Assembly: GCF_030445035.2 (NCBI RefSeq)
Contig: NC_080694.1
Location: forward strand, 69,703,147-69,767,146
DNA: 64,000 nt
Direction: 5' to 3'
Source: Dasypus novemcinctus
Lineage: Eukaryota > Chordata > Mammalia > Cingulata > Dasypodidae
Below are positions 11,281 through 23,392 of the stretch, in pieces. The translations under genes were made by a program, and so were the position numbers. Each line of letters begins with the position of its first letter. The first letter of the stretch is position 1. A model generated the notes under the pieces. That model saw only the letters and a list, made by a program, of their open reading frames with translations, made no database searches and was not told the DNA's origin.

Positions 11281-12311
11281 TACCTGCTTGCAGTTTGAGA
11301 ACTCTCAGTTTCCTGGTGTGGTGGTTGATCTCACCTCACTGTTAGCTGACCTAGGTAAGTCCAATGGACTGGAGAGTAGGTGCTGCAACTCTTCTGAGGT
11401 TCAGGGTCCAGCTGGCACACGGTCAGTCCAGTCCAGAGATTTAAATCTCCTGAATATACACTAACCCCAGGGCCAAGCACAGGTTCAGTAAAAGTGACAT
11501 AAGAGGCATATGTACAGCGATCACATCTGTGTCCAACTCCATTACACTCAGGAGCACAAATTCCAAAGTAGCACTCACTGGCAAGGCACTGAACTCCAGA
11601 GCCATCTGCCCTTACTGGAGAACCCGTGTGTCTCTGTAGCCTCAGGAGCACCAGTGCATTCAGATGAATCTACTTTGGCTGTCTCTGTGATCTTGCTGAG
11701 ACGTGCATAAACATGGTCCCTCTGATGACCTCCTGACACACTGTGAAATCTCTTAGCCATAAAAACTCACGTGTCTTTACCATAACCTCCTTTCATTCAA
11801 GGTCTTTTTCAAGTTGCAAGTAGGAGAATTGCATCCATCTCTCATGTGGGATCTAAGCCCCTCTAGATTTAGATGTGGAGTGGACATCACCATCCCAGGG
11901 CCACAGAATGCAGGAATAAAATATGGACTAGAGTGGGTTTAATGATATTCTACTATAGAAACTATTGTGACTCTAGCAATGGAAGAAATTGTATCATTGA
12001 TGTAGAGACAGTGGTCATGGTAGTTGCTGAAGGCAGGGAGAGGGAAGAAGAGATGAGATGTGGGGACATATTGAGGACTGGAGTTTTTCTGAATGATATT
12101 GCAGGGACAGATGCAAGACATTATATATTCTGTAATAACCCACTGAATGGACTGAGGTAGTGTGTAAACTACAATGTAAACTATAATCCATGCAGTGTAG
12201 CAGTCCTCCAAAATGTATCCACCAAATGCAATGAATGTGTACCACAATCATGAAAGAGGTTTTTGATGTGGCAGGAGTGGGGGGCTGGGGTGAAGGGCAT
12301 TTATACTTTTT
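11281..12311 (+). mobile_element. L1 3'UTR fragment with 5' inversion (twin-priming type)
   Basis: The left half (11281 to about 11815) is L1 3'UTR in minus orientation, equivalent to roughly 31790-32395 of L1-D. The right half (about 11816-12305) is plus, equivalent to roughly 32385-32860. The halves meet at nearly the same 3'UTR position in opposite directions, as expected when second-strand priming inverts the 5' part of an L1 insertion. The 3' end breaks at 'ttatacttttt' (12301-12311) and resumes at 20008 with 'ttatactttttaatgtaac', because L1-B and a SINE interrupted it. Confidence 0.75.
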
Positions 12312-14455
12312 TTTTAAGATTTAATTTTTTAAATTTTTTATTATTTTTTGGACTGAAGTCTTATCTCTGTATTAGTTTTTATGTCTTTATTTTTTTAATG
12401 TTATATTCAAAAAAATATGAGGTTCTCATATACCCCCCAACCACTCACCCCACTCCTCCCCACATAACAACAACCTCTTCTGTCATCGTAAGACATTCAT
12501 TGCACTTGGTGAATACATCTCTGAGAACCACTGAACCTCATGGTCAATGGTCCACACCACAGCCCACACTCTTCCACAGTCCACCCAGTGGACCATGGGA
12601 GGACATACAATGTCCCTTAGCTGTCCCTGCAGCACCATCCAGGACAACTCCAACCCCCAAAAATGCCCCCACATCACATCTCTTCCTCCCACTCCCTACC
12701 CACAGCAGCCACTATAGCCACTTTTTCCACACCAGTGCCACATTTTCTTCAATTACTAATCACAATATTTCTTGAATAGAATATCATTAAGTCCACTCTC
12801 ATCCATACTCTATTCCTCCATCTTGTGGACCTTGAAATGGTTGAGTCCATTCCACATCTATATCAAGAGGGGGCTTAGATTCCACATAATAGGTCAAGAA
12901 TAGAATATCAGTAAAACCACTCTAATCCATACTCTATTCCTCTATCCTGTGGACCCTAAAACGTTATGTCCACTCCATATCTATATCAAGAGGGAGCTTA
13001 GATTCCACATGGATGCTAGATGCAATTCTCCTGCTTTCAGTTGTAGGTACTCTTGGCTCTTTGGTGTGGTGGTTGACCTTCACCTCCATGTTAGCTGAGT
13101 GGGTAAGACCAATAAACAAGAGTGTAGGAGTTGCAAGTCTGTTGAGGCTCAAGGCCTTGCTATCACATGGTCAGTCCAGAGATTCAGGTCCCCTGGGTAT
13201 ACACTAAACCCCAGCACCAACTGCAGATCCATTAAAAGTAACAGGAGAGGCTTGTGGACAAAGATCACATCTGAGTCTAGCTCAATCACATAGAAACACC
13301 AACTCCAAAGTAGAGTCAACTGACATGGCACTGAACTCCATCTGCCATGACCAAAGAACCTGTGTGTCTCTTTTCCTCAGTGTCTACGTCCTTTCTTTTT
13401 CTTTTTTCCCCCTAATTATTAAGCTTATCTTCACAAACATTTTAGATCACAGTAATTCATATATACAATATACAGTACTCCCACATATCCAACATAAAAC
13501 ATTGTTCCCGTTCACAGCAATAATTTTTTTACATATTCAAAATGTATTTACTGAAACTGATGTACAGATATTGAGACAATAGCTTTCAAACAAGGTAACA
13601 TTTGGGTTTACATTGTGGTTTGTATTTTAAACTATACAATTTTCTAAATTTTTAGTTACCTTATGTTTTACATTATGATTTACATTTCAGCCTATCAGAC
13701 CCTATACATTTTTGGTGTAATTTTACATGTCTTATATCCATCCTTGCATAATCTGGTGGAACACTTCTATTGCCCACACATTTACTTTGATTCCATCCAT
13801 TCAACACCTCTTTCCCCCTCCCCTCAGGGCCTGCAGTGATGGTCAATCTTCATTGCTTGAAGGGTCATGTTCAGGGATACTTGCAACAGTGTTGAGGGCT
13901 TGACATGCTCAACTGCCCTAATGCATTGGGAGCCACCATTTCTCTCAAGAGATACAATTCCCTCTATTAGAGAACATCAGTCCTCCCCAGGATGTGGGTA
14001 TACCTTCACTCTCATTTTATGGGTCTCTATCCAGTGAAAACACACTATGGCAAAATGAGCACTCACACACTCCCTAGAAGCCTGTCCTGCATCAGATTAT
14101 CCCCTTCAAGCATCTTAAACAGGTAACCTTCCTTATTATATTTTTGAAAAAGCTTTCTCAGCATTATATTCTCAACTAAATACCTGACAACCTCCTATGC
14201 TCATATGTTGACCTACCCTCCCCCCAATTTCTTGGGCAATATTACCCATCCTCCCATCCCTAGCCCCACCAAGCTCACAAAGCCCCACCCAAATGTAAAC
14301 CTATGCCCATTTTATCCCTTCCCTCTACAAACACTTACCTCCAGCCTATCATAGATTTCACCCATGTAGGTGTCAGCTTACATCCTTACTCTATCCCCCA
14401 ATTTCCTTTAAGCCTATCATCCAGTCTCTAGTTCTCTGAAGCAGCTTGGTTTACT
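12312..14455 (-). other. L1-B 3'UTR
   Basis: On minus it follows the ORF2 end and matches the L1-D 3'UTR, with landmarks 'gagggaattgtatctc', 'tggtgtaatttaac'-like words and the terminal 'atatgagg/cctcatat' box before the tail. A segment of about 0.9 kb present in L1-D (about 31090-31980) is missing at about 13385. Long open frames here have no protein similarity. Confidence 0.8.
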
Positions 14456-17400
14456 TATTTCATATCATTGAGGTCATGTAGTATTTGTCCTTCAATGCCT
14501 GAGTTGCTTTACTCTACATAAGGTTCTCAAGATTCATCCATGTTTTCATGTGTTTGTAGTGTATTCATTCTTAAAGTTGAGTAGTATACCATTGTATGTA
14601 TATATCACATTTTATTTATCCATTCATCTGTTGATGGGCATTTGAGTTGATTCCAACTTTTGGCAATAGTGAACAATGCCGCTATGAATATTGGTGTGCA
14701 TATATCAGTTTGTGTCCTTGTTTTCAGTTCTACTGGGTATATACCCAGCAGTGGAATTGCTGGGTCGTATGACAAATCTATAGCTAGTTTGTTGAGAAAC
14801 TGCCAAACTGTCCTCCAGAATGGCTGGATTCTTCTGCCTTCCCACTGGCAGTGCATGAGTGTTCCCATTCCTCCACATCCTCTCCAGCATTTGTAGTCTT
14901 CTGTTTTTTTTTTTTCATAGCTGCCAATCTTATGAGAGTAAGCTTGTATCTCGTTGTAGTTTTGATTTGCATTTCACTAAAAGCTAGAAATTTGGAGCAT
15001 ATTTTATGTGCTTTTTAGCCATTTGTGTTTTTTCTTTGGAGATGTGTCTGTTTAAACCTTTTTCCCATTTTTCAAATGGGTTGTTTGTCTTTTTATTTTC
15101 CCGGTATTGGAGTTCTTTTTATATGTAGGTTATAAGTCTCCTATCAGATATATGGTTACCAAATATTTTCTCCCATTGTGTAGGCTCTCTTTTCACTTTC
15201 TTGACAAACTCCTCTCAGGTGCAGAAGGCTTTAGTTTTCAGGAAGTCCAATTTGTCTATTTGTTCTTTTGCTGCTTATGCTTTTGGTGTGAAGTTCATGA
15301 AGCCATTTCCTATTACAAGGCCCTGTAGATGCTTACCTACACTGCTTTCTAAAGTCTTTATGGTTTTGGCTCCTATATTTAGGTCTTCGATCCATCTTGA
15401 GTTGATTTTTGTATAAGGTTTGAATTGATAATGCTCTTTCATTCTTTTACATATGGGTATGCAGTTCTCCTGGCACAATATGTTGAAGAGGTCATTCTCT
15501 CCAAGTTGAGAGGATTTGGTGGCTTTATCGAATATTATATGACTATATATGAGGATTTATATCAGAACTCTTAATTCAGTTCCATTGGTCTGTGTGTCTC
15601 TCCTTGTGCCAGTGCTATGCTGATTTCACTACTGTAGCTTTGTAGTATGTTTTGAAGTCAGGTAGTGTGATTCCTCCAATTTTGTTTTCTTTTTCAATAT
15701 GTCTTTGCTATTCAAGGCCTCTTTCCTTTCCAAATAAATATCATAGCTAGTTTTCATAGCTCATTAAAAATGCTGTGTTGATTTTTATTGGGATTGTGTT
15801 GAATGTGTAGATCAGTTTGGGTAGGATAAACATCTTAATAATATTTAGTCTTCCTATCCATGAACAGGGAATATTCTTCCATTTATTTAGGTTTCTTTGA
15901 ATTCCTTGAACAGTGTTGTGTAACTCTCTGTGTATAAGTTTTTTTCATCTTTAGTTAAATTTATTCTTAGGTATTTGATTTTTTAATTTACTATTGTAAG
16001 TGGTATTTGTTTCTTGATTTTTTCCTGAGCTTGCTAATTATTGGTGTACAGAAATGCTACTGATTTTTGCACATTGGTCTTATAACCTGTGACTTTACTA
16101 AACTCATTTATGAGTTCTAGAAGCTTTGTTGTAGACCTCTCAGGTTTTCTATGTATAGGGCCATGTCATCTGCAAATAATGAAGTTTTGACTCCTTCCTT
16201 TCCAATTTGAATGCCTTTTATATCATTCTCTTGCCTCAGTGCTCGAGCAAGTAATTCTAAGAAAAATGTTAAATAGAAGAGGTGATAGTGGGCATCCTTG
16301 TCTTGTTCCTGATCTTAGAGGGAAACATTTTAAGCTTTCACTATTGTAAATGATGTTGGCTGTGGGTTTTTCATATATATTCTTTATCATGTTCAGAATG
16401 TTTCCTTCTATTCCAATCTTGTGCAATGGTTTTTCTGAATGCGTGCTGCATTTTTTCAAATGCTTTTTCTGCATCTATAGATATAATCATGTGATTTTTT
16501 TCCCTTCAATCTGTTTATATGGTGTATTACATTGATTGATTTTCTTAGGTTGAAACATCCTTGCATACCGGGAATGAATCCCAATTGGTCATGGTGTATA
16601 ATTCATTTAATGTGTTGTTGAATACGATTATTAAGTATTTTATTCAGGATTTTTGCATCTAGGTTTATTAGAGAGATTGGTCTGCAATTTTCCTTTCTTG
16701 TGGTGTCTTTGTTTGGCTTTGGTACTAGGGTAATTTTGGCATCATAGAATGAGTTAGGTAATGTTCCTTCTGTTTCAATTTTTTGGAAGAGTTTCAGCAA
16801 GATTGGCATTAGATCTTTCCAGAATGTTCTGTAGAATTCAGCTGTGAAGCCGTCTGGCCTGGGGCTCTTCTTAGTTGGGAGGTTTAAATGACTGCTTCTA
16901 TCTCTTTACTCGTGATTGGTTTGTTGATTTCCAACTTCACTCCACTTTGGTCAGAGAAATTATTTTGTATGATTTTGACCTTTCTGAATTCATTGAGCCT
17001 TTCTTTGTGACCTAGCATATGATCTATCTTGGGGAATGATCCATGTGCACTTGAGAAAAATGTATATCCTGCTTTATTCGGGTGTAATGATTTGTACATG
17101 TCTATTAGGTCCAGCTCCTCTAATATACTGTTCAAAGTTTTTGTTTCTTCATTGGTTTTCTTTTGAGGTGTTCTGTCCAAAGTTGATAATGTTGTATTAA
17201 AATCCCCCACTATAATTGTAGAGACATCTATTCTTTCACATATTGTTTCCAGTGTTTGCCTTATGTATTTGGAGGCACCCTTGTTAGGAGCATAAATATT
17301 TATGATTTTTCTTTCTTCTTAAAGATTATCCCTTTTGCTAATATGTAGTACCCATCTTTGTCTCTCACAATTGTTTTGTATTTAAAGTCTATTTTGTCCG

Positions 17401-17635
17401 ATATTAATATACCTACTCCTGCCCTTTTTTGGTTATTGTTTGCTTGTAAGATTGTTTTCCAGCCATTCACTTTCAACCTCCTTGAATCCCTGGGTCTAAG
17501 ATGTGTCTCTTGTAGATAGCATATAGATGGGTCATATTTCCTTATTCAATATTCCAGTCTGAATCTTTTGACAGGTGAGTTTAATCCATTGACATTCAGT
17601 GTTATTACTTTCAAGGAATTGTTTATGTTAGCCAT
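14456..17635 (-). pseudogene. L1-B ORF2 (endonuclease / reverse transcriptase), defective
   Basis: ORF2p nicks target DNA and primes reverse transcription. The start, ATG at 17635, reads MANIN... as in the other copies. The endonuclease region is recognisable: VGDFNTTLSTLDRTPQKK, LDLIDMYKSLHP, and SAHGSFPKIDHMLGHK near 17000-17210. It then jumps in frame from GVKLEI straight to [13 protein letters not shown], skipping the linker and RT N-terminus. The RT part keeps [16 protein letters not shown] (about 16260-16310) but is broken by many stops and frameshifts. The C-terminal region (WWECRWIQPF-like, then SGGQFG) is found at 14600-14970. It cannot encode a working enzyme. Confidence 0.88.
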
Positions 17636-17699
17636 ATTTTGTTTGGAATTATCTTTGTCATAATTTTTTTTTTCTTCTCTTTCTTTCTTTTTAGTTTCT

Positions 17700-18676
17700 C
17701 TTACACTCTCTTCAAACTCTGCCTCTCCTGTTTTTTTCTCTCTTCCTGCAGAACTCCCTTTAATATTTCTTGAAGGGAAGGTTTCTTGTTTTCATACTCT
17801 TTTAATTTCTGTTCATCTGTGAGTATTTTGAACTCTCCATCATTTTTGAATGCTAGCTTAGCTGACTTGAGTATTCATGGTTGGAAATTTTTTTTTCAGT
17901 ACTTCGACTTTATCACACCAATGACTTCTTGCCTCCATGGTTTCAGATGAGAAATCAGCTCTTAATCTATGGAGACTCCCTTTTATGTGATGGTTCTCTT
18001 TTCTCTTGCTTCTTTTAGAATTTTCACTTTGTCTTGAGCATTGGATAATATGACAAGTATATGTCTTGGGGTTGGCCTGTTGGGATTTATGGTGTTTGGG
18101 TTATGTTGATCTTCCTGGACATGTACATCCATCTCCCTCCATAGATTTGGGAAGTTTTCAGCCATTATTTCCTCCAACACCCCTTCTGTTCCCTTTCCCT
18201 TCTCTTCTCCTTCTGGGATACCTATAATACTTGTTTGTGCATTTTGTATTGTCATTCAGGTCCCTAAGTCTCAGCTGGAATTTTTCTATCTTTTTATCAA
18301 TCTCTTCTACAATCTGTTTGATTTCAGATGTACTGTCTTCCACGTCACTAATTCTCTTCTCTGCCTCTTCTAATCTGCTGCTATTTTCTGAGAGAGTATT
18401 TTTGATTTCTTGAACTGTGGATTTCATCACCCTTATATCTGTTATCTTTCTGCATATGTCTGTAATTTCTTCTGTATTCTCTCTAAGTGTTTTCTTCATA
18501 TTGTTAATCTCTTCCTTTACTTCATTAAATTGGTCTCTAATATATGTTTTGAGATCTTTAATTAGTTGTCCAATGTTCTCCTCCTCTTCCTGGTTTTTAC
18601 TTTGTTCATTGGATTTGGCCATGTTTTCCTGATTATTGGTTTGGTTTGTAGATTTTAGTTGCTGTCTGGTCATCAT
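17700..18676 (-). pseudogene. L1-B ORF1, frameshifted
   Basis: ORF1p is the trimeric RNA-binding chaperone of the L1 RNP. From the ATG at 18676 it reads MMTRQQLKSTNQTNNQEN, then MAKSNEQSKNQEE. A long charged coiled-coil follows (about residues 25-140) with heptad-like patterns (EEAEKRISDVEDSTSEIKQI). At about 18240 the frame slips: IIGIPEGEEKGKGTEGVLEE, the start of the RRM region, continues in another frame to about 17983. The RPTPRHILV motif is present, followed by a stop. The C-terminal domain is degraded (KNDGEFKI...). A dead copy, but the best preserved ORF1 N-terminus in the window. Confidence 0.88.
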
Positions 18677-19618
18677 TTTATCTTGACAGGTTTCATCATT
18701 TCCTTAACATCTTTGTCTAGTCTTGAGGATTAATTAGTTGTTGTTCATGTGTAAGTGTTATGTCTTCTCTTTGTCACTGTGTTCTTCTTACTCTATTTTA
18801 TTGTTGCTGGCTAAGTTCACTTTGAAGGAAAATATTATGGCCAGGGAATGCAAAATGAGTAAGAAAAGAAAATGTATAATGCAGTATTGGTAATAAATGT
18901 TAACAGAGCAACAATGTTTGATCTAGGAGAATGGATATTAGACTCATATAATTTGTGTAGAGTTATAACAGTGAGTAGAGTACTTATAATTGGACAGTCA
19001 ACTGAATATGGGGAGAATATAGTATGAATTAAAAGGCCAGTGTTTTCATGAGAGAGGGAAAAGATAGAAAGATAATAATATCAAGAGTGGATAAAAGACA
19101 AAAAACAGAACAAAAGTATGAGAAATAAAAGTCAGACAATTTGGGTCCAAAGAATGGGTGGTGGAATGTAAAAGGAACAGTAGATGATGGAGGATAGAAA
19201 GATGTAGGGGAAAGGGGATAGTGTAGGTGGCCAAAATCAATACACACAGAAAAGAGGAAATGGAGGATGAGGAAACACAGCAAATGTGAAGCACTCCCTA
19301 CAGCACCTATTATATAAAGAAAATAAAATAAAAAAGAAGAGAAAGAGAGAAAAGAAAAAAGAGAAGAGAAAAAGGGGAGGCAAAGAAAAGGGGGAAACAA
19401 GCAAGAAAATGAAAATGAGAAAAAAACTAAATAAATGAAAAAGGACCTCTTGCAAGGATCTCTTCTGTCACTGTCATACCAAATTGATGTCCAGACACCT
19501 CCTGCCCTGCAAGCACCCAAAACAGCTCTGTCCAACAGGACTCCAACCCTACTCAGCTGCTTCTTTGCAGAAGAGATTATGAAGTGCACTCACTCAGATG
19601 CCATCTTGCCCCGCATCG
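18677..19618 (-). other. L1-B 5'UTR (internally deleted)
   Basis: The first 170 bases match L1-D/E ('aagatggcatctgagtgag', 'gcagctgagtagggttgg', 'ggaggtgtctggac'). At about 19440 it jumps directly to the C/T-rich tract (19440 to about 18840 on minus), omitting about 0.75 kb present in L1-D and L1-E, including the 'aatctgctgagaaagccc' region. The 186-aa frame across 19029-19589 is a product of this low-complexity tract. Confidence 0.75.
19600..19608 (-). promoter_or_regulatory. YY1-type motif at L1-B 5' end
   Basis: The minus strand reads CAAGATGGC about 10 nt from the 5' terminus. The same position is occupied in L1-D (23384), L1-E (46351) and the element entering at 63947. Confidence 0.7.
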
Positions 19619-19619
19619 T

Positions 19620-20007
19620 CTGAGATTTTATTTATTTTTATTTATTTCTCTCCCCTTACCCACTCATTGTCTGTTCTCTGTGTCCATTTGCTGCATGTTC
19701 TTGTCTGCTTCTGTTGTTGTCAGTGGCACAGGAATCTGTGCTTCTTTTGCATCATCTTTCTATATCAACTCTCCTTGTGTGCAGCACCATTCCTGGGCAG
19801 GCTGCACTTTCTTTTGCACTGGGCAGCTCTTCTTATGGGGCACACTCTTTGTGCGTGGGTCTACCCTGCATGGCAGGGTGCTCCTTGCATGCATCAGCAC
19901 TGCACATGAGCCAGCTCCACATGGGTCAAGGAGGCACAGGGTTTGAACTGCAGACCTCCAATGTGGTAGACAGATACCCTATCCACTGGACCAAGTCCAC
20001 TTCCCTC
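19620..20007 (-). mobile_element. DAS-type tRNA-derived SINE
   Basis: On minus it starts GGGAAGTGGACTTGG, with an A-box-like region and a B-box-like GTTCAAACCC, and ends in an AAATAAAT-rich tail next to the L1-B 5' end. The body ('ctccttgacccatgtggagc', 'tgcagggta', 'caggaatggtgctgc') matches the copies at 24614 and 55782. Its 5' end touches TTATACTTTTT (20008-20018), which pairs with the copy left of L1-B. Confidence 0.88.
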
Positions 20008-20090
20008 TTATACTTTTTAATGTAACTTTTTTTTGTGATCTATATATCAAAAAAAGACAATTAAATAAAATAAAAAACTTTTTAAAAAAA
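20008..20090 (+). mobile_element. 3' tail of the interrupted L1 fragment
   Basis: 'ttatactttttaatgtaac' followed by A-rich sequence is the expected L1 3' terminus that is missing at 12311. It is the continuation of the 5'-inverted fragment beginning at 11281. Confidence 0.65.
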
Positions 20091-21090
20091 TGAATTACCA
20101 ACCCCAAGGTGGGACATCACTCCCAGGGATAAGCCTCCCTGGTACTGAGAGATTACTCCTAAACTCCACCTAGCAATGTAACTGGAAAAAGATGTTGACC
20201 AAAGGAGGAAAGGGTAAAAACAAATGAGTTTATATGGATAAGAGACTTCAAAGTGAGTTGGGAGGTAATTCCAGAGGTTATGACTATGCACATCTCAGCA
20301 GGATCACATTCACTTCCACAGTAAGTATTGCCTCAAATAATGGGGCTTCTGAGGTCTCTTGGGACATCCAGATGCTATAAGCATGGCAGACAGCTCAGGT
20401 GTTTGGTGCCCTACCTTTGGGCCCTACTTTGGAATTTTTATTCCCTTGTGTGACAGAGTTGGACTCAGTTGTCCAACTGACTTGTCTGCCTACTCTCCAA
20501 TTTTTTTGGACTCACCTAGGACAACTAAGAAGGAGATGATGTTGGATAACAACCATCTCAAAGAACAGAGAGAGTATGAAATTGCAAGCTAGATTGGCCT
20601 ATCCATCTTCCCCATAAAATCTAAGCCCTCTCTTAACTTGATTCAGAGGGGGAATTACCATCCCAGAATATTCAGGATTGGGGAATGGACAATGAAGTAG
20701 AGTAGACTTACTATAGTAGAGTAGACTCTACTATAGATTTATCCCATTTCTGGCAAAGGAAGAACTTTTATCACTGACATGGAGGCAGTGGATACTGGAT
20801 ATTCTGAAGGGATGGAAAGGGAAATATAATTATAATTTGGGGACATTTTCAGGACTTGCTAGTTTCCTGAATGACACTGCAATGACAGATAAAGGCCATT
20901 ATATATCTTGTCAAAACTTACAAAAATGTGTGGGAGATAATGTAAACTAAAATGTAAGCAATAATGCATGCTTAGTGGCAATGCTTCAAAAGGTGTTCAT
21001 CAAATATAACAAATGCACCACGTTAATGAACGATGTTGTTAATGTGTGAAAATGTGGGAGGGAAGGAAATGGGGCGTATGTGAATTGTCT
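20091..21090 (+). mobile_element. Older L1 3'UTR relic
   Basis: Diverged copy of the long L1 3'UTR in plus orientation. Landmarks: 'gggacatcactcccagggat', 'gagtttatatgg', 'gggccctactttggaattt', 'cctaggacaac', 'gacattttcaggactt', 'gacaga...ggccattata', 'gttcatcaaatataacaaat'. The last words also resemble, from memory, old L1M-type 3' ends of other mammals. It is more diverged than the L1-D 3'UTR. Confidence 0.75.
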
Positions 21091-21680
21091 ATATTTTAAA
21101 GAAATATTTATTTAGTATAAATATCTTTAAAATAATAATCCTTCAATGTGTGTGCTGTGGAAAGCAAAAAAATTGAAAAAAAGATTGCCACATAAATACA
21201 TATATGATAGTGAGATAAAAGAAATAATATATTAATTGAAAGATTTGTCAGTTGAGCAAGAGAATGAGAGAGGATACAAAAATTGGAGACAGTCATTAAA
21301 TTAATAGTTAGAAATATTTAAACAGGAGAGTTAGCTACAAGTACAATTAATATAAAATTATTTGTTTTTCTTTTAACACAGAACAACTCTAGATAGAGCT
21401 GGTAATAGGGCAAGAAAAAATGCTTTGCTCTTCTTATTGAAGTCATTGATCAGCAGTATAAATATTGCTCTCTAGAATCTAATTCATGCTCTTTAATTAG
21501 TAAGCTATTTCCCCCTGTGGCACCCATACTCAACATACTTTATGGTGATTTTATTATGAGTCCATGAATTCAGTCACCTAATTCAAGCCATTGACATTTC
21601 ATAATGTATATTTTATAGAATTTATAAGTGTAGTTTGGTCTATTAACTTGAAAAGATTTCTTATTCTTTAATGTGTTATG
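21091..21680. other. Unassigned DNA
   Basis: AT-rich. No gene or repeat was recognised. Confidence 0.4.
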
Positions 21681-22110
21681 CATTCTAAAATGGACTGAGG
21701 GGATTAACAGTACAACTTTGTGATGAAAATGAGAGCCACTGAGTGTACATGTTGAATAGATTGTATGAAGCATGGGATTGTATAACACAGGAATCCTATG
21801 ATGGAAGGTGGACTGCAGTTAAGAGAACAAATATGAGAATATTCTCTCATGAACATAAACAAGTATATAATACTAACAAAGGGTGTTAATAATCAGGTAG
21901 GTTGGTGGAAAATACACCAAATATAAGAGATTGTCTATAGATAACAGTAATATTTTGATGATGCTCTTTCATAATTTGTAACAAATACTTCACAACAATG
22001 CAAGATATATGTGGCATCAGAGCTCTGCATGATGTTATGCATGTTTGTTTTGTCATTTTACAACTTTTGCTATACACTTCTTGTTATGTATGTTCACATT
22101 TGAATGATAT
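21681..22110 (+). mobile_element. Probable old L1-type 3' end
   Basis: 'tgtaacaaatacttcacaac', 'gatgttatgcatgtttg' and 'caacttttgctatacact' recur at about 37538-37650 with the same order and orientation, so this is a dispersed repeat. The style ('catcaattgtaacaaat...accac') is that of old mammalian L1 3' ends. Assignment is tentative. Confidence 0.45.
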
Positions 22111-23360
22111 ACTTCCACAAAAATTTTTTAATTGGAAAATATGTTATGAAAATTGTTCCCTGAATATTCAATTATGGAGTTCCCAAAATGACCTAAACAT
22201 GTTGACCTTATTTGAATCAAGTCTAAGCAACTTCTTTAAAGGTAAAAAGGTAACAAAAAATCAACTTTTCAATGGAAATCTCTTATTTTCCTCAAATCCT
22301 ATCTAGCAAACAAAAACAAAATTTACTTGTGTTAATCTGAGGCCTGGACTTAAGCAATTTTTTGCAGAGTACAATTTAAATAGAACATGTGACTTATTTT
22401 CTTTCTCATTGGTGGTAATAATGAAATTCTGAAATTTTCCAGATTGACTATTAAGTATTCAGAGTGGAGGATAAGCCTCTTCTGGAATTATAATAACAAA
22501 TGAAACTGACACTTCTGGTCATGTTACTTTTTTCTAAGTATTTTGGCAGTAAAATATATTCCCTGGATGCTGTATGCACCAGAATTGATGTAAACATTAG
22601 TGGGTGCAATTTCCTCTACTGTACAGGAAAGGAGCAAAAGAACTGTGCTTTTGAAGGATTGGGTGTCAACTGAAGAGAGACCATGGGTGCCTGCCATTTC
22701 TTGGTGTAACTTTACATGGTCACAATTATTGCCATATGGATTTCTGTGGCCAAAAAGTAACCAATATTTTCCAAGGAGACCCATGCCAAAGTTCTCCCTC
22801 CTCTTTCATTTTCTTGTTAATCATTTTCTTTTCATTTTCTTGTTAATTGTTAATAAAGGTATTTATGTCTTCAAAATTGAGAAAGTAGTCAATTTTCTAT
22901 GACTATGAATACTGTAAAATGTTGGGTTACATAGGAAAAGCTGCTTCAGTTTACTGGAAATAGGAACCCAACTCTAGATTTCCTCAACTCTTTAAGCAAA
23001 ATTTCCATTTTCTTCATGGCATGATAACTTAAAACCAAACTTCTGGGAAGAAAAACAATTAGCTGCAGAAGATATTGATAACTTGGTAAACAGTTCAGAT
23101 AGGGTCACAGTTGGATTTCACAGTGGAAGAACCATGTGTGGGTCCCCTGATAGTTCAAACTCTCCTGCAACCTCATGACTCAATCTACCTTCGGATGGAT
23201 GCTGTTCAGCTTGTTTACTCAGCACACATCTCTGGAACTCTCCTTCCCAGCAACTTCTCATAGCTATATTGGAAAGGGACACTGGTCTCTGGAACCTCAG
23301 AGGCTTGTGCTTCCCTTTCTACAGGAATGCAGTCAATTGCAGACACCCTTGTGGATGATT
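22111..23360. other. Unassigned DNA
   Basis: No supported gene. A minus-strand 86-aa open frame (22524-22784) and short frames near 23175-23400 show no recognisable domain. The 23160-23360 stretch is less AT-rich than its surroundings, but I cannot place it. Confidence 0.4.
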
Positions 23361-23383
23361 ACAAACAAGTACAGGAGATGGGG

Positions 23384-23392
23384 CAAGATGGC
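23384..23392 (+). promoter_or_regulatory. YY1-type motif at L1-D 5' end
   Basis: CAAGATGGC at nucleotides 10-18 of the element. A YY1 site in this position of human L1 directs accurate transcription start; the same role is inferred here. Confidence 0.7.

Larger units (their letters stand above)
12312..19618 (-). mobile_element. LINE-1 copy L1-B (younger 5'UTR type, internally deleted)
   Basis: On minus: 5' end at about 19618 with the CAAGATGGC motif, shortened 5'UTR, ORF1, ORF2, and a 3'UTR ending in an A-rich tail (T-rich on plus, 12312-12410). Three internal deletions are seen by comparison with L1-D/E: about 0.75 kb of the mid 5'UTR (junction about 19440), about 0.65 kb between the endonuclease and reverse-transcriptase domains of ORF2 (junction about 16925), and about 0.9 kb of 3'UTR (junction about 13385). 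It lies inside the fragment at 11281, with TTATACTTTTT on the left (12301-12311) and again beyond the adjoining SINE (20008-20018). Confidence 0.9.

Noticed and set aside
12263-12775. 170-aa open frame
   Set aside because: Crosses the junction of two L1 3'UTR fragments and their T-rich tail.
19029-19589. 186-aa minus-strand open frame
   Set aside because: Lies in the L1-B 5'UTR polypyrimidine tract; not conserved in other copies.
22524-22784. 86-aa minus-strand open frame in unassigned DNA
   Set aside because: No recognisable domain or gene context; length expected by chance in AT-rich DNA.
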